Source of the DNA: Streptomyces sp. M41(2017)
GTDB lineage: Bacteria; Actinomycetota; Actinomycetes; Streptomycetales; Streptomycetaceae
Assembly: GCF_002078175.1 (NCBI RefSeq)
Contig: NZ_MWFK01000001.1
Span: 1,612,001-1,676,000, forward strand
DNA length: 64,000 bases
Direction of reading: 5' to 3'
The position numbers were made by a program, and so were the translations under genes. The notes beneath the pieces are model-generated. The model worked only from the letters and a program-made list of their open reading frames with translations. It ran no database searches and had not been told where the DNA came from. This document shows, one piece after another, positions 42,281 through 51,456 of the stretch. How positions within the stretch are numbered: the stretch's first letter is position 1; each line of letters opens with the position of its first letter.

Positions 42281-43705
42281 GTGGCATCCGCGAGGTCGCC
42301 CCAGGGAGCCACCGGTGTCGGTGGCGCCAAGGGGAGCAACGAAGGCGGCGGATCGGGCCGGGTGAGCGGTTCCGTCCGTGCGGTGGGGCGTGCCCTGAAC
42401 TTCCCCGTGACCAAGACGGCGCGCGGCATCCGCCGGGCGACGCACGCGCACGGGGCGGGCGAGTCGGGCCTCGGAAAACTCATCGAACTGCACGCGGTGA
42501 ACGGCGCGGGCGACGTCATGATCACCGTGGCGCTGGCGTCCACGGTGTTCTTCTCGGTGCCGACCGACGAGGCGCGCGGCCGGGTGGCTCTCTACCTGGG
42601 CATCACGATGGCCCCCTTCGCGCTGCTCGCCCCGGTGATCGGCCCGCTCCTGGACCGGCTGCCGCACGGCCGGCGCGCCGCGATGGCGGGCTCGATGCTC
42701 GCCCGGGCCATGCTCGCGCTGATGCTGGCGGGTGCGGTGGTGAGCGGCACGTTCGAGCTGTATCCGGCGGCGCTCGGGGTCCTGGTGGCCTCGAAGGCGT
42801 ACGGCGTGGTGCGCAGCGCCGTGGTGCCCCGGCTGCTGCCGCCGAACTTCTCCCTGGTCAAGGCGAACTCACGGGTCACCCTGGGCGGGCTCCTGGCCAC
42901 CGGTGTGGCCGCGCCCATCGGGGCGCTGCTCCAGTCGCTGGGGGCCCGCTATCCGCTCTACGGCGCCTTCGTGATCTTCATCGCGGGCACGTTCCTGTCC
43001 TTCTCGCTGCCGCCGAAGGTCGACTCCGCCAAGGGCGAGGACAAGGCGCTGCTCGCCGCCGACGAGGGGCACCTGCACGGCCCGCACCTGAAGAAGCCGC
43101 CGCGTCCGGGGCTGCGGACGGTGGGCACGGCGGTCACGCACGCGCTCGCCGCGAACGCCTCGCTGCGCTGCCTGTCCGGCTTCCTGATCTTCTTCCTCGC
43201 GTTCCTGCTGCGCGAGCACCCGCTGAGCGGCAAGAGCGCGGCGGTCTCTCTGGGCCTGGTGGCCGTCTCGGCGGGCGTGGGCAACGCGCTCGGCACGGCG
43301 GTCGGAGCCTGGCTGAAGCAGCGTGCCCCGGAGCTCATCGTCGTGACGGTGGTGGCGTTCGTGCTGGGCGCCGCGATCACGGCGGCGGTCTTCTTCAGCA
43401 CCGCGCTGGTGGCCTGCCTGGCGGCCGTCGCGGGGTTCGCGCAGGCCCTCGCGAAGCTGTCGCTGGACGCGATGATCCAGCGCGACGTCCCCGAACTGGT
43501 CCGCAACTCCGCGTTCGCCCGCTCCGAGACGCTGCTCCAGATGGCCTGGGTCCTCGGCGGTGCCATCGGTATCGCGATGCCGCTGAACGGGTCGCTCGGC
43601 CTGTCGGTGGCCGCGGGGATCGTCGCCCTCGGCTGGCTGACGACCGTGCGGGGACTGCTTTCCGTGGCCCGGCGCGGGGGTTCGGGGCGCTCACGGGTGT
43701 CCTGA
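42281..43705 (+). CDS. MFS transporter
   Basis: 474-aa major facilitator protein with about 12 helices. After a 45-residue Gly/Ser-rich start comes VTKTARGIRRATHAHGAGESGLGKLIELHAV, then MITVALASTVFFSVPTDEARGRVALYLG. A cytoplasmic loop with DEGHLHGPHLKKPPRP separates the two halves. The GTG is placed six bases after CACTAT, consistent with leaderless transcription; the next in-frame start would cut family sequence. Substrate unknown. Confidence 0.87.
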   Translation: MASARSPQGATGVGGAKGSNEGGGSGRVSGSVRAVGRALNFPVTKTARGIRRATHAHGAGESGLGKLIELHAVNGAGDVMITVALASTVFFSVPTDEARGRVALYLGITMAPFALLAPVIGPLLDRLPHGRRAAMAGSMLARAMLALMLAGAVVSGTFELYPAALGVLVASKAYGVVRSAVVPRLLPPNFSLVKANSRVTLGGLLATGVAAPIGALLQSLGARYPLYGAFVIFIAGTFLSFSLPPKVDSAKGEDKALLAADEGHLHGPHLKKPPRPGLRTVGTAVTHALAANASLRCLSGFLIFFLAFLLREHPLSGKSAAVSLGLVAVSAGVGNALGTAVGAWLKQRAPELIVVTVVAFVLGAAITAAVFFSTALVACLAAVAGFAQALAKLSLDAMIQRDVPELVRNSAFARSETLLQMAWVLGGAIGIAMPLNGSLGLSVAAGIVALGWLTTVRGLLSVARRGGSGRSRVS

Positions 43706-43799
43706 GCCGAGCGGGCGGTGTCCGGGCCGCTCGGGTCCGGGTACGGCACGCCGTACCCCACGTGGGGGGACTGGTGGGCCTGCCCGATAGCCTTCGCCC

Positions 43800-44297
43800 A
43801 TGACCTCCCTGCCCCGCGGCAGAGCCGCTAATGGACGACGCGCCGCCCGCAGCCGCCGCGCCGTCGCCGCCGTCGGCGCCGTTTCCGCCGGACTCCTCGC
43901 CCTGTCCGCCTGCGACAAGCCGACGCCGTTGGCCACCATCACGGTCGGCGACAACTCGGTGAGTTCCGAGACCGACTGCTACAACGACGGCGACGCGGTG
44001 AAGACCGCCGACCTGGCGAAGTGCCTGCAGTCCAAGGACATCAAGTCCATCAAGGTCGATCCCGACGCGACCGTGCGCTTCGGTGTGGACCCGAAGATCG
44101 CGGACAAGGGCTGGACGATCCTGATGAACGGTCAGCCGCTGACCGACGCCAGCACGAAGACGTACCGGACCATCCCGGGCAGCGTGTTCTTCAACGAGCA
44201 GTACGGCGCCAAGGGCAACTCGACGGTCGTCTCCATCAAGGAGGGCGAGAAGGACGTGTCGGGCCTGTGGTCCTTCAAGCTCCAGAAGGACGCCTGA
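43800..44297 (+). CDS. DUF2771 lipoprotein
   Basis: 165-aa predicted lipoprotein. Twin-arginine/basic start RRAARSRRAVAAV, hydrophobic segment and lipobox LALSAC (Cys near residue 38). The mature part has two Cys (DCYNDG, AKCLQ) and the DUF2771 block NGQPLTDASTKTYRTI. TAGCCT (43788-43793) lies six bases before the ATG, so the mRNA is likely leaderless. It is followed after 20 bases by mqnB on the same strand, but a link to menaquinone synthesis is not established. Confidence 0.85.
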   Translation: MTSLPRGRAANGRRAARSRRAVAAVGAVSAGLLALSACDKPTPLATITVGDNSVSSETDCYNDGDAVKTADLAKCLQSKDIKSIKVDPDATVRFGVDPKIADKGWTILMNGQPLTDASTKTYRTIPGSVFFNEQYGAKGNSTVVSIKEGEKDVSGLWSFKLQKDA

Positions 44298-44317
44298 TCG
44301 CTGCCGCTGGGCCCAGG

Positions 44318-45022
44318 GTGCTCGTGGCCACCGCCGTCCCCGCCGAGCGGGACGCGGTGGCCGGGGTGTCCCCCGGCCCCGGCCGTGAGACACGGCTGCC
44401 CGGGGCGACCCTGCTCCGGACCGGCGCACTCGATCTGCTGGCCGCCGGTGTGGGGCCGGCCCTCGCCGCCTCCTCCGTCTCCGCCGCGCTCACCGCGGCG
44501 GCCCTCGCGGGCACGCCGTACGGGCTCGTCGTCTGCGCCGGGGTCGCGGGCGGTTTCCAGCCCGGCGCGCCGGTCGGCTCGCTGGTGGTCGCCGACGACA
44601 TCGTCGCGGCCGACCTGGGCGCCGAGTCCCCCGACGGCTTCCTCCCGGTCACCGAACTGGGCTTCGGGACCGTCAGTCACCGGCCGCCGGATTCACTCGT
44701 ACGAGAGGTCGCGGCCACCACGGGCGGGCAGGTCGGGACGGTGCTCACCGTGTCGACCGTGACCGGCAGCGCGGCGCGCGCCGCCGAACTGCGCGCCCGG
44801 CATCCGCTGGCCCTCGCCGAGGCGATGGAGGGCTTCGGCGTCGCCGAGGCGGCCGGCGCGCACGGGGTGCCCGTGCTGGAGATCCGCGCGGTGTCCAACC
44901 CCGTCGGCCCGCGTGACCGCGCCGCGTGGCGCATCGGCGACGCGCTCACCGCACTCGCCGGGGCGTTCGGGAAGCTGACGCCCCTCCTGGAGAGTTGGAA
45001 CGGACATGACCGTACGCACTGA
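44318..45022 (+). CDS. mqnB: Futalosine hydrolase
   Basis: 234-aa nucleoside phosphorylase-fold enzyme that splits futalosine into dehypoxanthine futalosine and hypoxanthine in the alternative menaquinone pathway. RVLVATAVPAERDAV is the family start, then VCAGVAGGFQPGAPVGSLVV, and AEAMEGFGVAEAAGAHGVPV, EIRAVSNPVGPRD near the end. The only reasonable start is the GTG at 44318; homologues begin M-R-V-L, and here the codon before Arg is CCC. The 3' end overlaps mqnD by 17 bases. Confidence 0.92.
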   Translation: MLVATAVPAERDAVAGVSPGPGRETRLPGATLLRTGALDLLAAGVGPALAASSVSAALTAAALAGTPYGLVVCAGVAGGFQPGAPVGSLVVADDIVAADLGAESPDGFLPVTELGFGTVSHRPPDSLVREVAATTGGQVGTVLTVSTVTGSAARAAELRARHPLALAEAMEGFGVAEAAGAHGVPVLEIRAVSNPVGPRDRAAWRIGDALTALAGAFGKLTPLLESWNGHDRTH

Positions 45023-45869
45023 ACCTTCCGAAGACCTGCGGATCGCCTACTCGCCCTGCCCGAACGACACCTTCGTCTTCGACGCCTGGGCGCACGGCCG
45101 GATCCCGGGGGCGCCCCCGCTCGACGTGACCTTCGCGGACATCGACATCACCAACGGCATGGCCGAGCGCGGCGAACTGGACGTGCTGAAGGTGTCGTAC
45201 GCCGTCCTGCCGTACGTCCTCGACGACTACGCGCTGCTGCCGTGCGGCGGCGCGCTGGGCCGGGGCTGCGGGCCGCTGGTGCTGACGCGGGAGGCGGGCG
45301 CCGACCTGACGGGCCGTACGGTCGCGGTGCCGAGCGAGAGGTCGACGGCGTATCTGCTGTTCCGGCTGTGGGCGGCGGACACCGTGCCCGGCGGGGTCGG
45401 CGAGATCGTCGTCATGCCGTTCCACGAGATCATGCCGGCGGTGCGGGACGGGAAGGTCGACGCGGGTCTCGTCATCCACGAGGCGCGTTTCACGTACCAG
45501 AACTACGGGCTGCACAAGCTGGCCGACATGGGCGAGCACTGGGAGCGGACGACCGGACTGCCGATCCCGCTGGGCGCGATCATCGCGCGGCGCTCGCTGG
45601 GCGCGGAACGGCTGCGGGCCCTCGCCGACGCCACCCGGGCCTCGGTCCGCGCCGCCTGGGACGACCCGGAGGCGTCCCGCGGCTACGTCCTGGAGCACGC
45701 CCAGGAGATGGACCCGAAGGTCGCGGACCAGCACATCGGCCTGTACGTGAACGAGTTCACGGCCGATCTCGGCGAGGACGGGTACGCGGCGATCCGCGGA
45801 CTGCTCACGCGTGCGGCGGCCGAGGGGCTGGTACCGCCCCTCGGGCCGGACGCGCTCGACTTCCCCTGA
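45006..45869 (+). CDS. mqnD: 1,4-dihydroxy-6-naphthoate synthase
   Basis: 287-aa periplasmic-binding-protein-fold enzyme that converts cyclic dehypoxanthine futalosine to 1,4-dihydroxy-6-naphthoate. Family motifs: IAYSPCPNDTFVFDAWAHG, DIDITNGMAERGELDVLKVS, LPCGGALGRGCGPLV, VPSERSTAYLLFRL and DAGLVIHEARFTYQNYGL with the active-site His. The ATG at 45006 lies inside mqnB and has GGAG upstream, so the two are translationally coupled. This indicates that the organism makes menaquinone by the futalosine route, as known for Streptomyces. Confidence 0.95.
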   Translation: MTVRTEPSEDLRIAYSPCPNDTFVFDAWAHGRIPGAPPLDVTFADIDITNGMAERGELDVLKVSYAVLPYVLDDYALLPCGGALGRGCGPLVLTREAGADLTGRTVAVPSERSTAYLLFRLWAADTVPGGVGEIVVMPFHEIMPAVRDGKVDAGLVIHEARFTYQNYGLHKLADMGEHWERTTGLPIPLGAIIARRSLGAERLRALADATRASVRAAWDDPEASRGYVLEHAQEMDPKVADQHIGLYVNEFTADLGEDGYAAIRGLLTRAAAEGLVPPLGPDALDFP

Positions 45870-45912
45870 TCCGGGCGGATCCGGAGCCCTCGGGCCGTCC
45901 GGATCCCTCCGG

Positions 45913-46296
45913 TCAGACGTCGAGCTGGTCGGCGACCGCGCGCAGCAGGCCCGCGATCTTGGAGCCGGAGGCCTTGTCGGGGTAGCGGCCCTTCTCGAGC
46001 ATCGGCGTGATGTTCTCCAGGAGGGTCGTCAGGTCCTGGACGATGGACGCCAGTTCGTCGGGCTTGCGGCGCTGGGCCGCCGCGACCGAGGGGGTGGGGT
46101 CGAGGATGGTCACCGAGAGCGCCTGGTCACCGCGCTGACCTGCGACGACTCCGAACTCCACACGCTGGCCGGGCTTGAGAGCTTCGACTCCGGCGGGCAG
46201 GACCGAGGAATGGACGAAGACGTCGCCGCCGTCGTCGCGGGAGAGAAAGCCGAAGCCCTTCTCGCTGTTGAACCACTTGACCTTGCCCGTTGGCAC
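45913..46296 (-). CDS. Cold-shock domain protein with C-terminal extension
   Basis: 127-aa protein. Residues 1-67 are a cold-shock RNA/ssDNA-binding domain (GKVKWFNSEKGFGFLSRD with RNP1, DVFVHSSVLP with RNP2). Residues 68-127 are an extra alpha-helical part (RRKPDELASIVQDLTTLLEN, KASGSKIAGLLRAVADQLDV) absent from classic 67-aa CspA. The GTG start is preceded by GAGGAC. Probably an RNA chaperone; the tail may mediate dimerisation or partner binding. Confidence 0.9.
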   Translation of the reverse strand: MPTGKVKWFNSEKGFGFLSRDDGGDVFVHSSVLPAGVEALKPGQRVEFGVVAGQRGDQALSVTILDPTPSVAAAQRRKPDELASIVQDLTTLLENITPMLEKGRYPDKASGSKIAGLLRAVADQLDV

Positions 46297-46506
46297 CGTC
46301 TGTCCTCGTCCTCGTACTCGTCGGGAACTGCTCGGGAGAATCGTCGGGAGACCGCTCGGGTCGTTGCAGGGGCAACTGCCCGTGAAACGGCCCCGGATAG
46401 CACGACAGCGGGTCGCCCGACCCGCCGGTACCCAGGCTAATGGTCCGGTGGCCGGTGACAAGACGTCGCCGGATTGTTCCTTCGCGCAGGGAACTACCCT
46501 GGTCGA

Positions 46507-46758
46507 GTGCGTGACAAAACCCAAGCGAATTCCCGCGAAGCCGGGGACCGGCTGATCCGTGCCGGTGCCATCGTGTTCTTCATCGGAGCCGTGGCCACAC
46601 TGGTCACCGTGGCACCGCTGTTCCTCGGCACGAATCCTTTTCCGACCTACATGTTCGGGCTGAGCATGCTCATGGGGGTCGGCTTCCTGCTGGCGGCCGC
46701 CGGCGTGCTGCGGTCCGCCGCGGAGGGCCGCCGCCGGGCGCGCGCCGCGAGCTCCTGA
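46507..46758 (+). CDS. Small two-helix membrane protein
   Basis: 83-aa protein starting VRDKTQANSREAGDRLIRAG, with two transmembrane helices (about 20-40: IVFFIGAVATLVTVAPLFL; about 50-70: GLSMLMGVGFLLAAAGVL) and an arginine-rich tail. TACCCT (46495-46500) is six bases before the GTG, indicating a leaderless transcript. Divergent from the cold-shock gene. Function unknown; DUF3188-like is a weak guess. Confidence 0.75.
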   Translation: MRDKTQANSREAGDRLIRAGAIVFFIGAVATLVTVAPLFLGTNPFPTYMFGLSMLMGVGFLLAAAGVLRSAAEGRRRARAASS

Positions 46759-46803
46759 CCGGCGGCGCGCCCGGGGATCCCGCCGGGCTCCGCCCGGCTC
46801 CTG

Positions 46804-47415
46804 CTAGCGGTGGTTCTTCAGCCAGGCCGGGAACTCGGTGAGGTCGGCGAGGACGACGTCGGCGCCGGCGGCACGCAGTTCGTCCGCGTCGCACGGGCCG
46901 GTCGCCACGCCCACCGCGTACGCCTGCGCCGTGTGCGCGCCGCGTACGTCGCCGGTGTGGTCGCCGACGTACACGCTCGCGCCGTGCTCGCGCAGGGCCA
47001 CCGCCTTCTGCTCGGCCCACAGGTTGCCGACCAGTTCGTCGGCCGCGATGCCGAGGTGGTCCAGGTGCAGCCGGGCGTTGGGCTCCCACTTCGCGGTGAC
47101 GACGACCGTGCGCCCGCCCGCCGCCCTGACCGCCTCGACGGCCTCGCGGGCGCCGGGCATCGCGAGCGTCCCGGTGATGGCGTGCGCCGGGTACATCTCG
47201 CGGTAGAGGTCGGCGATCGTCGCGACGTCCGCGGCCGGGAACCAGTTGGCCAGTTCGTCCTCCAGCGGCGGACCGAGCCGGGTCACCACGAGATCGGCGT
47301 CGATGTACGTCCCCGTCCGGGCCGCGATCGCGGTGTAGCAGGCGTGGATCCCGGGGCGGGAGTCGATCAGGGTCATGTCGAGGTCGAACCCGACGGTCAG
47401 CGCTGGGGCAGTCAT
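46804..47415 (-). CDS. HAD-family phosphatase
   Basis: 203-aa haloacid dehalogenase-like hydrolase of the phosphoglycolate phosphatase-like type. Motif I FDLDMTLIDSRPGI (Asp nucleophile and DxD), a cap domain (DLYREMYPAHAITGT), motif II TVVVTAKWEP, motif III lysine near NLWAEQKAVAL and motif IV YVGDHTGDVRGAH. CACAAT on the minus strand is seven bases before the ATG at 47415, so this start is preferred over ATG 47424. Substrate unknown. Confidence 0.88.
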   Translation of the reverse strand: MTAPALTVGFDLDMTLIDSRPGIHACYTAIAARTGTYIDADLVVTRLGPPLEDELANWFPAADVATIADLYREMYPAHAITGTLAMPGAREAVEAVRAAGGRTVVVTAKWEPNARLHLDHLGIAADELVGNLWAEQKAVALREHGASVYVGDHTGDVRGAHTAQAYAVGVATGPCDADELRAAGADVVLADLTEFPAWLKNHR

Positions 47416-47504
47416 ATGCGCCATTGTGCCCAGGCCGTCACGGGCCGGTCGGGGCGCCCCCGGCCGGGGCGGCGGCCGGAGGACGCGGGGGCGGGCCGTC
47501 GGGC

Positions 47505-48611
47505 TCAACGGCGGCGCCGGGAGCGCCAGACCAGGTACAGGGCGGAGGCCACCGCCGCGGCGCGGACGACCCAGGGCCACGTCTCGGCCATCGCGTCGCT
47601 CATGTGACCGTCCGCGACGGGGTCGCCCCAGCGGCCGTTCTGCCGGCCCCAGAGCCAGACGAGGCCGCCCGTGACCGCGAGGCCGGGCAGCACGAGGACC
47701 GCCCACTTCGACTCGGCGGGGGTCAGCCGGCGTGATCCGTAGGCGATCAGCCAGCCGAGGCCGAGCGCGAACCAGTTGCCGAGCGCGGCGCCGGCGACCA
47801 GGAGGGCGGCGGCGAGCAGCAGGAGCGGGTTGGCGGAGGCGGCGAGGAGCGAACGGCGGCGGACGACGACGGGGGCGACGACCGTCGCGTCCGCGGCGCC
47901 GGGTGCCGGCCTCTTCCCCCGGTTCTTCCTCGCGAACCGGGTCCAGCGCCCGCCCCCGCCCTTGCCCGTGCCCTTGTCCGTCGGGTCGGTCCGCGCGGCC
48001 TTCTGCGCCGCCTCGGCCGCCTCCTGCGCCGTGCGGTCCTGCTGTACGGGCGGCGGCCTGAGCAGCTCGGGGATCTCCACGCCGCCGGTGAACCCGGGCA
48101 CGCTGTCGCCGAGTCCGAAAGGGCTGCCGGTGACCCGCCACCAGTCGGGCCGGGTCGCGCTGTCACCGAGTTCGTACGCGCCGGCCAGATGGGGCGGTGA
48201 GGGGACGTCGGCCCCGCTGTCCACGGCGGGCGGGGGCTCGGCGGGGCGCGGGCGCGGGACGACGCGGCGCAGTCCCTTGGGCCGGTCCTGCGCGGTGCCG
48301 GAGCCCCGGCCCGGTACGGCGGTCCGGGTGTCGGTGGCCGCTTCGGGAGTGGTGGCCGAGGGGGTGCCGGAGCCCGGTGCGCGGCCCGCTCCGGCCGCGG
48401 AGACGACGGCGTCGGGGGTGCCGAGCCGTTCGAGGAGGCGGCGGACGGCGGCGGGGCTGTCCGCGGTCTCCTCGGCCCTGCTGCGGTCGATCGCGCCGCG
48501 CAGTTCCGTGACCAGGCGCATCCGGGTCGCCGACGGCAACTGCCGCTGCTGGGCCAGGTCTCCGACCCGGCTCAGGTAGTCGAAGACCAGCTGGTCGCTC
48601 TCGATCCCCAC
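47505..48611 (-). CDS. Membrane protein with HAAS-like N-terminal domain
   Basis: 368-aa protein. Residues 1-75 form an alpha-helical domain reminiscent of HAAS/DUF1700 signalling domains (DYLSRVGDLAQQRQLPSATR, VTELRGAIDRSRAEE, RRLLERLGTPDAVV). A long Pro/Ala-rich linker follows, then about four C-terminal helices (LLLLAAALLVAGAALGNWFA; WAVLVLPGLAVTGGLVWLW; a final segment near AAVASALYLVWRSRRRR). The GTG has GGAGG seven bases upstream. HAAS domains often sit with PadR regulators or sigma systems, but none is adjacent. Function unknown. Confidence 0.8.
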   Translation of the reverse strand: MGIESDQLVFDYLSRVGDLAQQRQLPSATRMRLVTELRGAIDRSRAEETADSPAAVRRLLERLGTPDAVVSAAGAGRAPGSGTPSATTPEAATDTRTAVPGRGSGTAQDRPKGLRRVVPRPRPAEPPPAVDSGADVPSPPHLAGAYELGDSATRPDWWRVTGSPFGLGDSVPGFTGGVEIPELLRPPPVQQDRTAQEAAEAAQKAARTDPTDKGTGKGGGGRWTRFARKNRGKRPAPGAADATVVAPVVVRRRSLLAASANPLLLLAAALLVAGAALGNWFALGLGWLIAYGSRRLTPAESKWAVLVLPGLAVTGGLVWLWGRQNGRWGDPVADGHMSDAMAETWPWVVRAAAVASALYLVWRSRRRR

Positions 48612-48774
48612 GAAGTCCCCTCCGGGGCGGGTGCGTTGGATTCCCCGTGGTGACGAAGGTACCGGTTTTTCCCCACCGGGGCGGCGGCCGTCCCGTCCGG
48701 GGAACGCGGCCGCCGGGTGCGCGTCCAGCCCTGCGGCGGCCCTCGGGGACATGTCACCCGCTACCGTTGACAGG

Positions 48775-51327
48775 ATGAGCCCCGAGACGACCGCCCCGCG
48801 GTCCCTGGCGGAAGCACTCCGGGCGCGGGACGACGCCTCGCTGACCGCTTTGCTGCGTTCCCGTCCCGACCTGATCACGCCCGTCCCCACGGATCTCACC
48901 CAGCTCGCCACCCGGGCGGGCACCCGGGCGTCGGTGGTGCGCGCCCTGGAGCGGCTCGACCGGTTCGCGCTCCAGACGGCCGAGGCCCTGGCCGTGGCAC
49001 CGGAACCGGCCGCGTACGGCGAGCTGCTCGGGCTGCTGGCGGGGGACGACGCGGACCCCGCGGTGACGGCCGCCTTCCCGCACGCCCTCGGGACGCTCCG
49101 CGAGCAGGCCCTGGTCTGGGGGCCCGACGACCGGCTGCGGCTGGTACGGACGGCCCGCGAGCTGCTCGCGCCGTCACCGCAGCACCCCTCCCCCACCGGG
49201 CTCGGGCCGACGGTCGCCGAGGCCACCACGGGCATGTCGCCGGGACGTATCCAGGAGATCGTGACGGCGGCGGGGCTCGCGACCACGCACGACTCGGTGT
49301 CGGCGGTGGCGTCGCTCGGCGGCCTGTTCGCCGACCGGCGCCGGATGTCCGCCCTGCTCGACGAGGCGCCCGTCGAAGCGGTGGAGGTGCTGTCGCGGCT
49401 GGTGTGGGGGCCGCCGTACGGGCAGGTGACGGCGGAACCGGCGGCGCATCTGCGGTGGCTGATCGCCCGGGGGCTGCTGCTGCCGACGGCGCCCGGCACG
49501 GTCGTCCTGCCCCGTGAGGTGGCCCTGCATCTGCGGGCGGGCCGAGCACACCGGGTGACGGAACCGGTGGCGCCCGCGGTCGAGGCCGCGACGACGCACC
49601 GTCCACAGGTTGTGGACGCCGCCGCGGCCGGCCAGGCCTACACGACGCTGGCGACGGTCGAGGAACTCCTGAAGGACTGGCACGAGGGCGGTCCCCCCGT
49701 GCTGCGCGCGGGCGGGCTGAGCGTGCGGGACCTGAAGCGGACGGCGGTGGCGCTCGACGTCTCCGAGCCCGTCGCCGCGTTCTGGGTGGAACTCGCCCAC
49801 GCGGCGGGCCTGGTGGCGTCCGACGGCGAGGCCGACGAGCGGTACGCGGCGACCCCGGCCTACGACGAGTGGCTGGAGCTGCCCGCCGCCGAGCGCTGGG
49901 CGCGGCTCGCCTCGGCGTGGCTGGCGGCGACCCGTACGGCGGGGCTGGTCGGCGGCCGGGACGCGAAGGACCGGACCCTGTCCGCGCTCGGCCCGAACCT
50001 CGACCGTTCGGCGGCGCCCGAGGTCCGCCACCGTGTCCTCGCGCTCCTCGGCACCCTGCCCGAGGGCTCCTCGCCCGCCCCGGACTCCCTCCTCGCCCGG
50101 CTGTACTGGGAGCGCCCGCCGCGCGGTGCCCGGACCCCCACCGACGATCTGAGGACCCGGCTGGCCCGGTGGACGCTGTCCGAGGCGGAACTGCTCGGGG
50201 TGACCGGCCGGGGCGCGCTGTCCGCGCAGGGGCGGGCGCTGCTGGGCCTGCCGCCGTCGGCCGCCGTACCGGAGGCGGAGGCGTCGGGTCCCGGCGCCAA
50301 GCTGCCCGCGCACAGGCGGCACCACCCGGCGGACGGTGCCGCGGCCGGTGCCGTGCCCCGCTCCCCCGCCGAGCAGGCCGCGGCGGCGGAGCGCGCGGCC
50401 CGGCTGGTCGCGCCGCTGCTGCCCGAGCCGCTCGACCACGTGCTGCTCCAGGCGGACCTGACGGCGGTCGCGCCCGGCCCGCTGCAGCGTCCGCTGGCCG
50501 ACACCCTCGGGGTGCTCGCGGACGTCGAGTCCAAGGGCGGCGCGACCGTGTACCGCTTCACCCCCGGCTCCGTACGCCGGGCCCTGGACGCCGGGCGTTC
50601 CGCCTCCGACCTGCACGCCTTCCTCGCCGCCCACTCCCGTACGCCGGTCCCGCAGCCGCTCGCCTACCTGATCGACGACGTGGCGCGCCGGCACGGGCAC
50701 CTGCGGATCGGGGCCGCGTCGGCGTACGTGCGCTGCGACGACGACGCCATGCTCAGCGAGATCCTCGCCGACAAGCGGTCGCAGGGGTTCCGGCTGCGCC
50801 GGCTCGCGCCGACCGTGCTGGCCGCGCAGGCGGATCCGGCGGCTCTCCTGGAGGGTCTGCGGTCGATGGGCTTCGCGCCGGCCGCGGAGTCGGCCGAGGG
50901 CGACGTCCTGATCACCCGGGCGCACGCCCACCGCACGCCGCCGCGCACCGCCCCCGAGCCCGTGCCGGACGGGCCGCCGGTGCCCGACGCGACGCTCCTG
51001 GGCGCGGCGGTCCGTGCCATCCGGGCCGGGGACCTCGCCTCGACGGCCCCGCGCAAGGACGACCCGGCCGGCGACGGCCCGGCCACCGGGGAGCTGCCCC
51101 GCACCAGCTCCGCCGAGACCCTCGCCACCATGCAGGCCGCCGTCCTCACCGGCGAGGCCCTCTGGATCGGCTACGTCAACGCCGAGGGCTCCGCCAGCCA
51201 GCGCGTCATCGCCCCCATCCGCGTCGAGGGCGGTTTCGTCACCGCGTACGACCACACGGCCGACGAGGTCCGCACGTACCCGCTGCACCGGGTCACGGGG
51301 GTGGCGGAACTCGACGACCAGCCGTGA
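48775..51327 (+). CDS. Helicase-associated (XPB/Ssl2 N-terminal-like) protein
   Basis: 850-aa protein of the actinobacterial family annotated as helicase C-terminal or helicase-associated. No Walker A motif is visible. The N-terminus (RSLAEALRARDDASLTALLR, DLTQLATRAGTRASVVRALE) looks like repeated winged-helix units; the C-terminal half (LLQADLTAVAPGPLQRPLAD, GHLRIGAASAYVRCDDDAML) matches the XPB/Ssl2 N-terminal helicase-associated domain, and the end (ALWIGYVNAEGSASQRVIAP) resembles a WYL-like fold. TACCGT lies seven bases before the ATG, so the mRNA is probably leaderless. It stands 129 bases before the XPB helicase gene, and a functional pair is likely. Confidence 0.83.
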   Translation: MSPETTAPRSLAEALRARDDASLTALLRSRPDLITPVPTDLTQLATRAGTRASVVRALERLDRFALQTAEALAVAPEPAAYGELLGLLAGDDADPAVTAAFPHALGTLREQALVWGPDDRLRLVRTARELLAPSPQHPSPTGLGPTVAEATTGMSPGRIQEIVTAAGLATTHDSVSAVASLGGLFADRRRMSALLDEAPVEAVEVLSRLVWGPPYGQVTAEPAAHLRWLIARGLLLPTAPGTVVLPREVALHLRAGRAHRVTEPVAPAVEAATTHRPQVVDAAAAGQAYTTLATVEELLKDWHEGGPPVLRAGGLSVRDLKRTAVALDVSEPVAAFWVELAHAAGLVASDGEADERYAATPAYDEWLELPAAERWARLASAWLAATRTAGLVGGRDAKDRTLSALGPNLDRSAAPEVRHRVLALLGTLPEGSSPAPDSLLARLYWERPPRGARTPTDDLRTRLARWTLSEAELLGVTGRGALSAQGRALLGLPPSAAVPEAEASGPGAKLPAHRRHHPADGAAAGAVPRSPAEQAAAAERAARLVAPLLPEPLDHVLLQADLTAVAPGPLQRPLADTLGVLADVESKGGATVYRFTPGSVRRALDAGRSASDLHAFLAAHSRTPVPQPLAYLIDDVARRHGHLRIGAASAYVRCDDDAMLSEILADKRSQGFRLRRLAPTVLAAQADPAALLEGLRSMGFAPAAESAEGDVLITRAHAHRTPPRTAPEPVPDGPPVPDATLLGAAVRAIRAGDLASTAPRKDDPAGDGPATGELPRTSSAETLATMQAAVLTGEALWIGYVNAEGSASQRVIAPIRVEGGFVTAYDHTADEVRTYPLHRVTGVAELDDQP

Positions 51328-51456
51328 GGGCGCCGGTCGTGGCCCGGGCCGGTACCGGGGCGGGCCGACGACCAGCCGTGATCACCCGCCGGTAAGGCAC
51401 ACTGGACGTTTGGCCGAGCATCCGCGCCGGGTGCCGCCACGCAGAAAGGGACGGGT

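Noticed and set aside
46804..48141. Long minus-strand frame upstream of the HAD gene
   Set aside because: The N-terminal half is low-complexity shadow of the HAAS-like gene; the HAD domain starts at 47415.
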